Positions 53,085-61,866 are shown, counted from the first letter of the stretch. The stretch: 64,000 nucleotides of DNA from an uncultured Ruminiclostridium sp. (GCA_902490005.1 CABUCM010000007.1:1-64000); one strand, 5' to 3'. The notes: a model not told the origin generated them from the sequence alone. Made by a program: numbers and translations.

Positions 53085-53116
53085 GGTGTCCGCGTCAAAG
53101 CGGCACCTTTTTTATT
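53085..53116 (+). terminator. Third tandem terminator
   Basis: GGTGTCCGC pairs with GCGGCACC with one bulged T, then UUUUUUAUUU. Confidence 0.8.
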
Positions 53117-53344
53117 TCATACTATTTGGCGTCCGTGCTGACATTGCCGATGTTTTTCCCAGCATGGAAACCGTTAACTTAATCATAGATTATTAAAATC
53201 TCAGCCTATTCTAGCTCCCCACACTTCTCCATGCCGATCTTTAAACTCCAAACGAATTTATCCGAAATAAATCATTTACATCGTACATTTCTCAAATAGA
53301 AATTTCATGTTATAATAATAAATAGTTTGTTTGAAAGGATTTTT

Positions 53345-54061
53345 ATGATGCGAGAAGAATTGCAGCGCACAGCGCTGCTTTTGGATGAGGCCAGCCTGAC
53401 GAAAATTCAAAACAGTAAAATAGCTGTTTTTGGCATAGGCGGCGTGGGAAGCTATGTGGTTGAGGCTCTTGCCAGAGCCGGGATCGGGACTTTCGTTTTA
53501 ATCGATCACGATACGGTTTCCCTATCCAATATCAACCGCCAGCTGATCGCTCTGCACAGTACCGTAGGCCGGCCAAAAGTAACCGTGGCCAAAGAACGCA
53601 TTTTAGATATCAATCCTGGGGCCTCGGTGGAAACCTATCAGGAGTTTTATCTCCGCGGCCAAGAGCCGGAATATTTGGCCGGGTGCGACTATATCGTAGA
53701 CGCTATTGATACGGTTTCTTCTAAGCTGGCGTTGGTAGAAATGGCTGAAAAAAAGCAGATTCCCATTTTGAGCAGCATGGGCACTGGGAATAAATTGGAT
53801 CCCTCCCGCTTTCTGATTGGCGATATTTATCAAACAAGCGTTTGTCCCCTTTGCCGGGTCATGCGCAAGGAGCTGCGGAAACGGAATATTCCTAAACTAA
53901 AGGTTCTCTATTCCCTGGAAGAGCCGATCAAGCCTCAAATTCCCCCAGAAGAACTGCCAGAGGGCAAACGCCAGCTGCCGGGCAGTATTTCCTTCGTCCC
54001 CTCCTGCGCCGGCCTGCTCATCGCCGGAGAGGTTATCAAGGATTTGCTTCAAAAAAATTGA
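53345..54061 (+). CDS. tcdA: tRNA threonylcarbamoyladenosine dehydratase (TcdA)
   Basis: The 238-residue ThiF/E1-like enzyme has the nucleotide loop VFGIGGVGSYVVEALAR, then DHDTVSLSNINRQ and YIVDAIDTVSSK. It uses ATP to cyclise t6A37 in tRNA. A CPLCRVMRKELRKR segment carries the cysteine pair usual here. The ATG at 53345 follows AAAGG. Other ThiF-like activities are possible, but length and end (SFVPSCAGLLIAGEVIKDL) fit TcdA. Confidence 0.93.
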   Translation: MMREELQRTALLLDEASLTKIQNSKIAVFGIGGVGSYVVEALARAGIGTFVLIDHDTVSLSNINRQLIALHSTVGRPKVTVAKERILDINPGASVETYQEFYLRGQEPEYLAGCDYIVDAIDTVSSKLALVEMAEKKQIPILSSMGTGNKLDPSRFLIGDIYQTSVCPLCRVMRKELRKRNIPKLKVLYSLEEPIKPQIPPEELPEGKRQLPGSISFVPSCAGLLIAGEVIKDLLQKN

Positions 54062-54116
54062 CTTAGATCGGATAACTCTTCATCACACGGTAAAGCTAAC
54101 CTTGAGGTGAACAAAA

Positions 54117-54281
54117 TTGGAAAACAAGAATAGAAAAACACAAAAGAACAAAGATCCTCAAAGCATTGCCAGGATTCTTCCCCAGGAGGGAAAAGAAACG
54201 ATTTTATCCGATGTCAATGGCAGCTATACCGGCACTCCTATCGATTCGGCCCAACCGGTACAGGATGCGGACGACCTTTAA
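54117..54281 (+). CDS. 54-residue small protein with GSYTGTP motif
   Basis: This gene starts with TTG at 54117, with GAGGTGA 6 bases before it. The N-terminus is basic (ENKNRKTQKNKD) and the C-terminus acidic (PVQDADDL), with DVNGSYTGTPID between. I recall similar short clostridial proteins with this ending but cannot verify that. It follows tcdA by 55 bases and precedes a strong terminator, so it likely shares the tcdA transcript. No signal or membrane segment. Confidence 0.6.
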   Translation: MENKNRKTQKNKDPQSIARILPQEGKETILSDVNGSYTGTPIDSAQPVQDADDL

Positions 54282-54300
54282 AATCTCTGAAAACAGAAAT

Positions 54301-54351
54301 AAAATCACCTGCCGGCGCATAGGTATCCTATGAAGTGCAGGTGATTTTTTT
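54301..54351 (+). terminator. Terminator whose right arm carries the next gene's binding site
   Basis: AAAATCACCTGC (54301-54312) pairs perfectly with GCAGGTGATTTT (54337-54348), with CATAGG/CCTATG inside, then U-rich. AGGTGA in the right arm (54339-54344) is also the Shine-Dalgarno of the M23 gene. Confidence 0.85.
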
Positions 54352-55441
54352 GTGGCATAAATTATTAAAATCTCCAAAATTAATGATGGCGGCCTTTTGC
54401 GCCCTCCTAATCCTGGCGGTGTCTCTTCCCATCTCTTTTGGAAACGATACCGTCATGGAGGTAACAAGCCGGCAAACCGGCGTCAAACGGGATTTTATCC
54501 GTTACGCGGAGTTTAACGTTACCTATGAGGCGCTGGAAGCCGCTATGCAGGCGGACATTGAAACCTACGATTCAGATTGTCACATTAACTGGGTGGAACC
54601 GTTGGCCTATCTCGGCGCAAAATATGGAGGAGATTTTTCTTCTTTTCAAAAAAAAGACCTAAATAACATTCTGGAAAAGCTCAAAAACGGGGAAAATATC
54701 GATGAGCTCACCAAGGATATGAAATACTATCCCTATTATTATCAGGTGTATTCTGCCGTTTTAGACGGTTTTCTCGGGGAATACAAGGTTACTGTCCCTG
54801 ATCCGGAAAACGCCTCAAAAACGGTCACAGAGACGAAATACGGGCTGCAGGTATACTCCCCTATCGCCAAAACGTTTCCTTTTCAGCACTATGACGACTT
54901 CGGCGTTTCCCGCTCCTACGGATACCAGCGCAACCATCTGGGCCACGACCTGATGGCGGCCACCGGAACGCCGGTGATCGCGGTGGAATCCGGAACGGTG
55001 GAAATTATGGGGTGGAACCAATACGGCGGCTGGCGCGTCGGCATCCGCAGCTTTGATAAAAAGCGGTATTATTATTACGCCCACCTTCGCCAAAACCGTC
55101 CCTACCAGGTTGACCTGACAGAGGGAAAGGTGGTTAACGCCGGTGATGTAATCGGCTATGTGGGACGGACCGGCTACAGCACCACGGAGAACGTAAACAA
55201 CATCAATACCAGCCATCTTCATTTTGGCCTGGAGCTGGTATTCGACGAAAGCCAAAAGGAAAGCGATAACGAAATCTGGATCGATTTATATGCCATCACC
55301 AAGCTGCTGCAAAAGCATCAAAGCGAAACCCTGCGGGTGCCGGAAACCAAAGAGTTTTATTCTATCTCTTCCGGCCAAGCGTCGGCCAACGATATCACCG
55401 CTTCACAAGATCAAGCGCCGCCTTCTCCTGAAACTTCCTGA
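54350..55441 (+). CDS. M23-family metallopeptidase (cell-wall endopeptidase)
   Basis: The 363-residue protein has an N-terminal membrane segment (MMAAFCALLILAVSLPISFG) and about 150 residues of helical region. The LytM/M23 domain has zinc ligands HLGHD and HLHFG plus an upstream His in YYYYAHL. It should cut peptidoglycan cross-bridges outside the membrane or act as a scaffold; zinc ligands look intact. The TTG at 54350 is 5 bases after AGGTGA. The upstream GTG at 54335 lies inside the hairpin and has no site. The tail is Ser/Pro-rich. Confidence 0.85.
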   Translation: MWHKLLKSPKLMMAAFCALLILAVSLPISFGNDTVMEVTSRQTGVKRDFIRYAEFNVTYEALEAAMQADIETYDSDCHINWVEPLAYLGAKYGGDFSSFQKKDLNNILEKLKNGENIDELTKDMKYYPYYYQVYSAVLDGFLGEYKVTVPDPENASKTVTETKYGLQVYSPIAKTFPFQHYDDFGVSRSYGYQRNHLGHDLMAATGTPVIAVESGTVEIMGWNQYGGWRVGIRSFDKKRYYYYAHLRQNRPYQVDLTEGKVVNAGDVIGYVGRTGYSTTENVNNINTSHLHFGLELVFDESQKESDNEIWIDLYAITKLLQKHQSETLRVPETKEFYSISSGQASANDITASQDQAPPSPETS

Positions 55442-55443
55442 AA

Positions 55444-55482
55444 AAGCCCTCTGTGAATACAAATTCACAGAGGGCTTTTTTC
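55444..55482. terminator. Bidirectional terminator
   Basis: GCCCTCTGTGAAT and ATTCACAGAGGGC form a near-perfect stem, with T-runs on both sides. It serves the convergent M23 (+) and rubredoxin (-) genes. Confidence 0.93.
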
Positions 55483-55505
55483 GTTTGTGCTGAAATTTTT
55501 TCCGC

Positions 55506-56159
55506 TTATTTGCGCTGAAACATACTTTTTCCCGCGCCGCAGATCGGGCAGGCCCAATTTACCGGCAAATCCTCAAAGGGAGTATCCGGATCACTGTACA
55601 CATAGCCGCAGATGGTGCAGATCCATTCTTCGGTGAATTTTTCCTCGATCTTTTCCGGCGCCTGATAGGTGGGCGCGTTTTTCGGGGCTATGCCTTTAAT
55701 CACCTTATGATAATATTCATAGGTCATGGGTTTGCCTACGCTTCTTTCGCTGCCAGCCTCAATGGTGGCAAAAAAGATAGTATGCGTGGGGGTTTCCGCT
55801 GTCTGGAATACCTTGCAGAGCATCCAGCAACATATATTCTCCTTTAATACCGGAAGCCCTTCCTGTAGCATCTTATAGCGGATATTTTTTAGCTTTTCCG
55901 TATCCCGCCCCGAGGTAAACCCTAAGGCGCCGATGACAGCGCCGGAGGTATCCTCCGACAGCACGGAAACCGTAAAGCGCTCGTACTTCATGATCTGCTG
56001 GTGGGTATAGTTGTCGTGATTGACGCTCACCGCCAAAATCGCGGGCGACGCCGTCACTTGAAAAACAGTATTCACAATGCAGGCGGAGGGATGCTTCTCT
56101 CCTTCGACGCCGATGGCATAAAGCCCGTAAGAAAGGGACCATAAAATTTTATCATTCAT
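55506..56159 (-). CDS. Flavin reductase-rubredoxin fusion
   Basis: The 217-residue protein has an FMN-binding flavin reductase-like domain (residues ~1-155; LYAIGVEGEKHPSACIVNTVFQVT) joined to a C-terminal rubredoxin (CTICGYVY and CPICGAG iron ligands). It is the 'high molecular weight rubredoxin' architecture of Clostridia, passing electrons from NAD(P)H to flavodiiron or peroxide-reducing partners. The ATG at 56159 has GAGGTG 6 bases upstream. Confidence 0.93.
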   Translation of the reverse strand: MNDKILWSLSYGLYAIGVEGEKHPSACIVNTVFQVTASPAILAVSVNHDNYTHQQIMKYERFTVSVLSEDTSGAVIGALGFTSGRDTEKLKNIRYKMLQEGLPVLKENICCWMLCKVFQTAETPTHTIFFATIEAGSERSVGKPMTYEYYHKVIKGIAPKNAPTYQAPEKIEEKFTEEWICTICGYVYSDPDTPFEDLPVNWACPICGAGKSMFQRK

Positions 56160-56222
56160 TGCAGGCACCTCGCTTTCTATCATATTAAATATTTCCCTTG
56201 GATTTTCGAGAGCAGGCCCTGC

Positions 56223-57497
56223 TTACAGTTTTCTGCCCTTGATTTTCTCCCAATATTGTCGATAGGCTTGTTCATTTTTATTCTCGCCAAAATGATAATA
56301 TTCCACATCTTTTAAAACATCCGGCAAATACTGCTGGTCCACCCAGTGGTTTTCAAAGTCATGGGCGTATTGGTAAAACTGGCCCTTGATTGGGTTATCC
56401 TCCCCGTCGAAATGCTTGTTCTGCAGTTGTCTGGGGATCGGGCCGTATTTTCCTCTTTTCACATCCTCCATGGCCTCGTTAATGGCGTTATGGGCGGAAT
56501 TGGACTTAGGCGCGGTGCTGACTAAAACCACCGCGTCCGCCAGGCACAGCCTGGCTTCCGGCAGCCCCACCTGGAACGCCGCGTCCACACACGCCTTCAC
56601 GATTGGAATTGCCTGGGGATAAGCAAGCCCCACATCCTCGCAGGCGGTCACCATCAGCCGGCGGCAGACAGACGGCAGGTCCCCAGCCTCCAGCAGCCGA
56701 GCCAAATAGTGGATCGCCGCGTTGGGATCAGAGCCCCGCATGGATTTTTGAAACGCGGACAGCAAATCATAGTGTTCGTCGCCATCCTTATCATACCGCA
56801 GAGCGCTTTTCTGTGTCAGCTCTTTCGCGGTTTCCAAGGTGATTTTCCGCACGCCGTCTATGGCAGGGGAAGAAAGGACGCACAGCTCCACGGAGTTCAA
56901 TGCTTTCCGCACGTCTCCGCCGCAGGCCAGGGCGATATGGCCCACCACCCCGTCTTCAATTTGGAAATCTTCCTGCCGCTCCTCCTTCAATAACGAAAAG
57001 GCCCTTGTCACCGCCCGCGCGATTTCGTCCTTGTCCACCGTCTTAAACTCAAATACCGTGGAGCGGCTTAAAATGGCGTTGTAAACGTAAAAATAAGGGT
57101 TTTCCGTGGTGGAGGCGATCAGCGTGATCTTCCCGTTCTCGATAAACTCCAGCAGGGTCTGCTGCTGTTTTTTATTGAAATATTGAATCTCGTCTAAATA
57201 AAGCAAAATCCCGTTGGGAGCGGTAAAGGTGTTCTCCGCTTCCGCAAAAATCTCCCGAATGTCCGCGGTGCCGGCGGTGGTGCCGTTTAGCTTCCGCAGG
57301 GCGCGGTTGGTTTGTTTGGCGATGATAGAGGCCAGAGTGGTTTTCCCCACTCCCGACGGGCCGTAAAAAATCAAATTGGGAATTTCACCAGATTCAATAA
57401 TCCGCCTTAAAGCCTTACCAGGCCCTAATAGGTGCTGCTGTCCCACCATATCGTCGATGGTTTGAGGCCGAAAACGGTCGGCCAACGGAGAAGCCAT
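56223..57497 (-). CDS. rarA: Replication-associated recombination protein A
   Basis: The 424-residue AAA+ ATPase of the MgsA/RarA/WRNIP1 family has MVGQQHLLGPGKALRRII, Walker A YGPSGVGKTTLA, Walker B LYLDEIQYFN and the clamp-loader-like sensor region. The C-terminal tetramerisation domain contains DPNAAIHYLARLLEAGD and ACEDVGLAYPQAI. It acts at stalled forks. The ATG at 57497 has AGGAG 7 bases upstream. Confidence 0.96.
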   Translation of the reverse strand: MASPLADRFRPQTIDDMVGQQHLLGPGKALRRIIESGEIPNLIFYGPSGVGKTTLASIIAKQTNRALRKLNGTTAGTADIREIFAEAENTFTAPNGILLYLDEIQYFNKKQQQTLLEFIENGKITLIASTTENPYFYVYNAILSRSTVFEFKTVDKDEIARAVTRAFSLLKEERQEDFQIEDGVVGHIALACGGDVRKALNSVELCVLSSPAIDGVRKITLETAKELTQKSALRYDKDGDEHYDLLSAFQKSMRGSDPNAAIHYLARLLEAGDLPSVCRRLMVTACEDVGLAYPQAIPIVKACVDAAFQVGLPEARLCLADAVVLVSTAPKSNSAHNAINEAMEDVKRGKYGPIPRQLQNKHFDGEDNPIKGQFYQYAHDFENHWVDQQYLPDVLKDVEYYHFGENKNEQAYRQYWEKIKGRKL

Positions 57498-57533
57498 AAA
57501 CAAACTCCTTTCCCGATAACGCAACATATGGAA

Positions 57534-57563
57534 AGAAACGGAAGGCGCCTGCCCTCCGTTTCT
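57534..57563 (-). terminator. Possible terminator after glyA
   Basis: AGAAACGGA pairs with TCCGTTTCT; the minus-strand tail UUCC is weak, so read-through to rarA is likely. Confidence 0.5.
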
Positions 57564-57584
57564 AAAAGATTCGGCTTTGCTGCC

Positions 57585-58835
57585 TTAATATAAGGGATAT
57601 TTTTCGCACAGGGCGTTGACGCCTGCCCGCACCTTATCCGCGTTGCCCTCAAAGTCTGCAATGACCAGGGAGATAAACTCCGCGATCTGGTCCATATCCT
57701 CTTCCTTCAGGCCCCTGGTGGTCACCGCGGGAGTTCCGATTCTCACGCCGCTGGTAACAAACGGGCTTCTTGGCTCATTGGGAACCGTGTTTTTGTTCAC
57801 CGTGATATAAACCTCATCCAGCCGGTGCTCCAGTTCCTTACCGGTAATTTCCTGGCCTCTCAGATCCAAAAGAAGCAGGTGGTTGTCCGTGCCGCCGGAA
57901 ATCAGCTTCTGTCCGCGCTTTAACAGCCCCTGAGCCAAAGCCTGGCAGTTTTTCACAACCTGCTCGCCGTAAGCCTTAAACTCAGGCTTTAACGCCTCGC
58001 CCAGGCAAACCGCTTTAGCGGCGATAATATGCATCAGCGGGCCTCCCTGGGTGCCGGGGAAGATCGCCTTGTCGATCTGCTTGGCAAATTCCTCCTTGCA
58101 TAGGATCATGCCGCCTCTTGGGCCTCTCAGGGTCTTGTGGGTCGTGGTGGTTACAAATTGGGCATATGGCACCGGGCTGGGGTGGACTCCCGCCGCCACT
58201 AAGCCGGCGATATGGGCCATATCCACCATCAGGTAAGCGCCGCAGGCATCGGCAATTTCCCGGAACCTTTTAAAATCAATTATCCTGGGATAAGCGGAAG
58301 CGCCGCAGACGATCATCTTTGGCTTGCATTCCATGGCGATTTCCATCACTTTGTCGTAATCGATCTGCTCCGTATCGGAGGCTACGCCGTATTCCACAAA
58401 ATTAAAATATTTCCCGGAAATATTTACCGGGGAACCGTGGGTCAAATGGCCCCCCTCAGAAAGGTTCATGCCCATAATCGTGTCGCCGGGGTTCAGCATA
58501 GCAAAATAGACGGCAATGTTTGCCTGGGCGCCGGAATGGGGCTGTACGTTGGCATGCTCCGCGCCGAACAATTCACACGCGCGCCGGCGGGCGATTTCTT
58601 CTACCACGTCCACGCACTGGCAGCCGCCGTAATATCGCTTGCCCGGATAGCCTTCGGCGTATTTGTTGGTAAGCACGCTTCCCATGGCCGCCATCACCGC
58701 CGGGGAAACCAGGTTCTCTGAGGCGATCAGCTCCAAATTGCGGCGCTGTCTTTTCAGTTCTTCGTTCATGGCGGCGCCGACTTCGTTATCGAAAGACGCA
58801 ATAAACGCCAAATTTTCATCTGCGTAATGATTCAT
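57585..58835 (-). CDS. glyA: Serine hydroxymethyltransferase
   Basis: The 416-residue PLP enzyme interconverts serine and glycine with tetrahydrofolate. ELIASENLVSPAVMAAMGS, YPGKRYYGGC and the PLP lysine in VTTTTHKTLRGPRGG are intact. AGGAG precedes the ATG. It feeds one-carbon units to the purine pathway genes of this window. Confidence 0.98.
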   Translation of the reverse strand: MNHYADENLAFIASFDNEVGAAMNEELKRQRRNLELIASENLVSPAVMAAMGSVLTNKYAEGYPGKRYYGGCQCVDVVEEIARRRACELFGAEHANVQPHSGAQANIAVYFAMLNPGDTIMGMNLSEGGHLTHGSPVNISGKYFNFVEYGVASDTEQIDYDKVMEIAMECKPKMIVCGASAYPRIIDFKRFREIADACGAYLMVDMAHIAGLVAAGVHPSPVPYAQFVTTTTHKTLRGPRGGMILCKEEFAKQIDKAIFPGTQGGPLMHIIAAKAVCLGEALKPEFKAYGEQVVKNCQALAQGLLKRGQKLISGGTDNHLLLLDLRGQEITGKELEHRLDEVYITVNKNTVPNEPRSPFVTSGVRIGTPAVTTRGLKEEDMDQIAEFISLVIADFEGNADKVRAGVNALCEKYPLY

Positions 58836-59004
58836 CTGTTAACCACTCCTACCATCCACATAATATGAAAAAAGTATACACGTTTTTTGAGAAAATAGCA
58901 AGTTCGATTCCCCACAAAAATAAAAGTTCATTTTTTCGCCATGTTTCCTTCCTCATAGCGGCCGCCGCTTTTTTACAGCCGGTTGGTGTCGAAAATTCTT
59001 GTCT

Positions 59005-59032
59005 TTGTTGGCTTTTTGTTATACACTATAAT
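59005..59032 (+). promoter_or_regulatory. Probable nth promoter
   Basis: TATAAT at 59027-59032 with TTGTTG 16 bases upstream. Confidence 0.45.
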
Positions 59033-59058
59033 TATATGAGCCATAGGAGGTTATTGTA

Positions 59059-59703
59059 ATGACCAACAAAGAACGGGCGGCGTTGGCGGTTGCCGCTTTA
59101 AAAAATGAATATCCTGACTCCATCTGTTCCCTTTCCTACCAAGATCCCCTGCAGCTTTTGATTTCCACCAGGCTCGCCGCCCAATGTACCGACCTAAGGG
59201 TCAACATGGTGACGCCAAAGCTGTTTTCCGATTTTCCGGATGTAAACGCTTTCGCCGACGCGGACATTTCAGACGTAGAGGATGACATCCGCACCTGCGG
59301 GCTGTATAAAACCAAGGCGAAGGATATCGTATCCATGTGCCAAATGCTGCGGGATGAGTTCGGCGGCAAGGTTCCGGACACTCTGGAGGAGCTGACCCGG
59401 CTGCCCGGGATCGGCAGGAAAACCGCAAATCTGGTGCTTGGGGATATTTTCCACAAGCCCGCTGTGGTAGTGGATACCCACTGTATCCGGCTGACCAGGC
59501 GGCTTGGATTCCACAACCTGAAAGACCCTTATAAAATCGAGATGATTCTGAAAGACGCGCTGGACCCCAAAGAATCCAATGACTTTTGCCACCGCTTAGT
59601 GCTGCATGGCAGAGCGGTCTGCGATGCCAGAAAACCCAGGTGTGAACAATGCTGTATGAAAGAATTTTGCGAAACTTATTTAGAAAATGAAAAAAACAGT
59701 TGA
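59059..59703 (+). CDS. nth: Endonuclease III
   Basis: The 214-residue DNA glycosylase/AP lyase removes oxidised pyrimidines. The helix-hairpin-helix LPGIGRKTANLVLG carries the catalytic Lys, VVDTHCIRLTRRLG the catalytic Asp, and the 4Fe-4S cluster C-x6-C-x2-C-x5-C is complete at the C-terminus. AGGAGGT lies 7 bases before the ATG. Confidence 0.97.
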   Translation: MTNKERAALAVAALKNEYPDSICSLSYQDPLQLLISTRLAAQCTDLRVNMVTPKLFSDFPDVNAFADADISDVEDDIRTCGLYKTKAKDIVSMCQMLRDEFGGKVPDTLEELTRLPGIGRKTANLVLGDIFHKPAVVVDTHCIRLTRRLGFHNLKDPYKIEMILKDALDPKESNDFCHRLVLHGRAVCDARKPRCEQCCMKEFCETYLENEKNS

Positions 59704-59728
59704 AATCTGGGCTGGGTAGTGCTATAAT
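59700..59728 (+). promoter_or_regulatory. tRNA-Ala promoter overlapping nth stop
   Basis: TTGAAA (59700-59705) and TATAAT (59723-59728), 17-base spacer. The -35 box contains the nth TGA stop codon. Confidence 0.85.
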
Positions 59729-59765
59729 AATTTTTGCTCACTGGAAAAACCTTAGTGAGCGCTTC

Positions 59766-59841
59766 GGGGGCGTAGCTCAGCTGGGAGAGCGTACGGTTCG
59801 CATCCGTAAGGTCGAGAGTTCGATCCTCTTCGTCTCCACCA
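59766..59841 (+). tRNA. tRNA-Ala (CGC)
   Basis: GGGGGCG pairs with CGTCTCC (two G-U). D-arm GCTCAGCTGGGAGAGC, anticodon loop TTCGCAT between TACGG and CCGTA gives CGC. The T-arm is GAGAGTTCGATCCTCTT and the CCA is encoded. 76 bases. Confidence 0.95.
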
Positions 59842-59842
59842 C

Positions 59843-59887
59843 AAAAACGACAAGTTCAACAACTGTTGAACTTGTCGTTTTTGTTTT
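59843..59887 (+). terminator. tRNA-Ala terminator
   Basis: A perfect 19-base inverted repeat (59843-59861 and 59864-59882) is followed by a T-rich tail. It is unusually long and also readable on minus. Confidence 0.93.
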
Positions 59888-59970
59888 TCTATGGCTTAGA
59901 AAAAGCCTAAAACAGCTTTTTTACTATAGCTGTAATAGAATAAAAAACGAAATTTTCGAGGTTTTCATCT

Positions 59971-60006
59971 ATGATAGATTCTATTTCAATGATAGATTTT
60001 ATTTCA
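59971..60006 (+). repeat. Tandem 18-base duplication
   Basis: ATGATAGATTCTATTTCA is followed directly by ATGATAGATTTTATTTCA (one mismatch). Confidence 0.8.
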
Positions 60007-60033
60007 GCCCCTTTGCCTTGGAACGGCGGCTGA

Positions 60034-60071
60034 AAAAATCCCCCGAAACCCATAGGGTTCGGGGGATTTTG
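60034..60071 (-). terminator. Terminator after DUF1349 gene
   Basis: AAATCCCCCGAA pairs with TTCGGGGGATTT, and the inner CCC/GGG continues the stem. The minus-strand RNA ends in six U. Confidence 0.9.
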
Positions 60072-60080
60072 GCTAAATGG

Positions 60081-60671
60081 CTAAACATGGGCTTTCCAAA
60101 GGCATTCGGTTACGTTCATTTCCGTAAATTCGGCCTGGAAGGAGCCCTCTCCAGGCGAGCAGGCCAGCAATCCAAAGTGAACCGCCCCGCTTCCCTCCTC
60201 CAAATGGAAAATGCGCATTTGGTGAAAGCGGACCCCATCAAAGGAATTTTCAAAGCAAAAATCACTTCCCCGACGGTTGAGGCGGTAATACATGCTGGTT
60301 ACTTCAGAGGAAATCTCCGCCGTCGCCCAGTCGGAATAGCCGCGGTTGGTGACTACGCTTCCCAGCCAGGACTCCTTTTCGTCGTGATACTCCACGCAGG
60401 CCTTCGCCCAGTTATCGCTGTTTTGGTATATGGCCAGGCCGCATTGGTCAAACAAGGTGCCGCTGTGAAAGGTTACCTTGGCGGTAAAAGAAAAGTACGG
60501 TTCCTCCGTGCTGTTTAGCAGCACGTGAGCGTTATCATTCTGAAACCCGTAGTAGGTCCTTTGCCAAAAATCCGAGCCGGGATCTGTGGTAATAATCACC
60601 TTGTCCGGCTGAATGTCAAACTGTTTCGGCTCTGAAAACCATCTGGCCTGATCCGGCTGAAACTGAAACAT
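60081..60671 (-). CDS. DUF1349 (concanavalin-like) protein
   Basis: The 196-residue protein shows the DUF1349 pattern: DPGSDFWQRTYYGF, DQCGLAIYQNSDNWAKACVEY and a beta-rich lectin-like fold. No signal peptide is present, so it is cytosolic. Function is unknown; related proteins are linked to sugar metabolism. GGAGG precedes the ATG. Confidence 0.9.
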   Translation of the reverse strand: MFQFQPDQARWFSEPKQFDIQPDKVIITTDPGSDFWQRTYYGFQNDNAHVLLNSTEEPYFSFTAKVTFHSGTLFDQCGLAIYQNSDNWAKACVEYHDEKESWLGSVVTNRGYSDWATAEISSEVTSMYYRLNRRGSDFCFENSFDGVRFHQMRIFHLEEGSGAVHFGLLACSPGEGSFQAEFTEMNVTECLWKAHV

Positions 60672-60689
60672 AACGCTTCCTCCTGACTT

Positions 60690-61805
60690 TTATTTGAAAT
60701 ACTGGTACACCTGACATTTAATCATACCGTTGTAAAGCTTCCTTCGTTTATCCGCTTTTCTGCCGAAATACTCTTCAAACTGTTCCTCCGGGCTGATGAC
60801 AGTATAACTCCAGCCCTTTTTTCTTTGGAACTTCTGCCCCATCGCCTGGTAAAGCGCCTGAGCCGCTTGCTGATCCAGCAGACGCTCCCCATAAGGCGGG
60901 TTACAGATCACAACGCCTTTTTCCCCGGAAAGCTCCAACTCCCGGATATCCCGGCGCTCAAAGCGAAGCTTGCCGGACACCCCCGCTTTCGCCGCGTTTT
61001 CCCTGGCGATCGTTAAGGCGTCTTCGTCGATATCATAGCCCACCCCAATAAAGGGAACATCCCTTTGGATCAAGTCCTGGGCCCTCTCCCGCTCTTTCCG
61101 CCACACCTGGGCCGGAATCTGATTCCACCGCTCCGCCGCAAACCGCCGGCGCAGGCCGGGGGCCAAGTGCATAGCGTATAGGGCGCCCTCCACCAAAATC
61201 GTGCCGGAGCCGCAGAACGGGTCAATAAGAACGCTGTCACGGAAAAGATGGGAAAGCCTTACCATCGCCGCCGCCAGGGTTTCCTTAATAGGCGCCTCGG
61301 TGGCGTTCGCCCGGTAGCCCCGCTTGTGAAGCCCGATCCCGGAACTGTCCAGCATCACGGAAACCTGATCCTTCATGATCAGGAACTGAATCTGCCGGGA
61401 AGCGCCGGTTTCTTCAAACCAAGGAATCTGGTATTTCTGCTTCAGCCGTTCCACCACCGCTTTTTTGATGATGGCCTGGCAGTCTGGAACGCTCCTCAGC
61501 TGGGAATCCAGGCTTCTGCCCTTCACAGGAAAAGCATCCTGTTTTCCGATCCACAGCTCCCACGGCAGGGCTTTCACCTGCTGGAACAGCTCCTCAAAGG
61601 TTTTCGCTTCAAATGAACCCATCTGGATCAAAATCCGCTCGCCATACCGGCTGTTTAAATTGGCCCGTGCGAGAATTTCAGGGCCGCCCTGAAATAAAAC
61701 CCGCCCGTTTTGTGGTTGAACGTTCTGAGCCCCCATGTAGACAAGCTCGTCCTTCACCAAGCCTTCCAGCCCCAACAGGCAGGGACATACCATCGTAATT
61801 TCCAT
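60690..61805 (-). CDS. THUMP-domain class I RNA methyltransferase (RlmL-N/YpsC-like)
   Basis: The 371-residue protein has an N-terminal ferredoxin-like/THUMP region (CPCLLGLEGLVKDEL). The methyltransferase core follows with DPFCGSGTILVEGALYA (SAM), GVGYDIDEDALTIARENAA and catalytic CNPPYGERL, an N2-guanine type motif. Likely target is 23S rRNA m2G. ATG at 61805 has GAGG 8 bases upstream; a frame to 61922 spans a hairpin and has no site. Confidence 0.93.
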   Translation of the reverse strand: MEITMVCPCLLGLEGLVKDELVYMGAQNVQPQNGRVLFQGGPEILARANLNSRYGERILIQMGSFEAKTFEELFQQVKALPWELWIGKQDAFPVKGRSLDSQLRSVPDCQAIIKKAVVERLKQKYQIPWFEETGASRQIQFLIMKDQVSVMLDSSGIGLHKRGYRANATEAPIKETLAAAMVRLSHLFRDSVLIDPFCGSGTILVEGALYAMHLAPGLRRRFAAERWNQIPAQVWRKERERAQDLIQRDVPFIGVGYDIDEDALTIARENAAKAGVSGKLRFERRDIRELELSGEKGVVICNPPYGERLLDQQAAQALYQAMGQKFQRKKGWSYTVISPEEQFEEYFGRKADKRRKLYNGMIKCQVYQYFK

Positions 61806-61835
61806 GAACCAATCCTCTTCCCATAAAATAAGGCC

Positions 61836-61866
61836 GCGGCCATCCGGCGGACGCCGGTTTGGCCGC
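61836..61866 (-). terminator. GC-rich hairpin after hpf
   Basis: GCGGCCA pairs with TGGCCGC, with CCGGC/GCCGG inside. Minus strand continues GGCCUUAUUUUAU, a moderate tail. Confidence 0.65.

Larger units (their letters stand above)
52972..53344. other. Gene-free stretch after tRNA-Leu
   Basis: It contains two further terminator hairpins (53034-53072 and 53085-53116) and no open frame with a binding site. 53,120-53,340 is AT-rich and probably holds the promoter of the following TcdA gene (a TATAAT lies near 53,315, without a clear -35). Confidence 0.6.
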
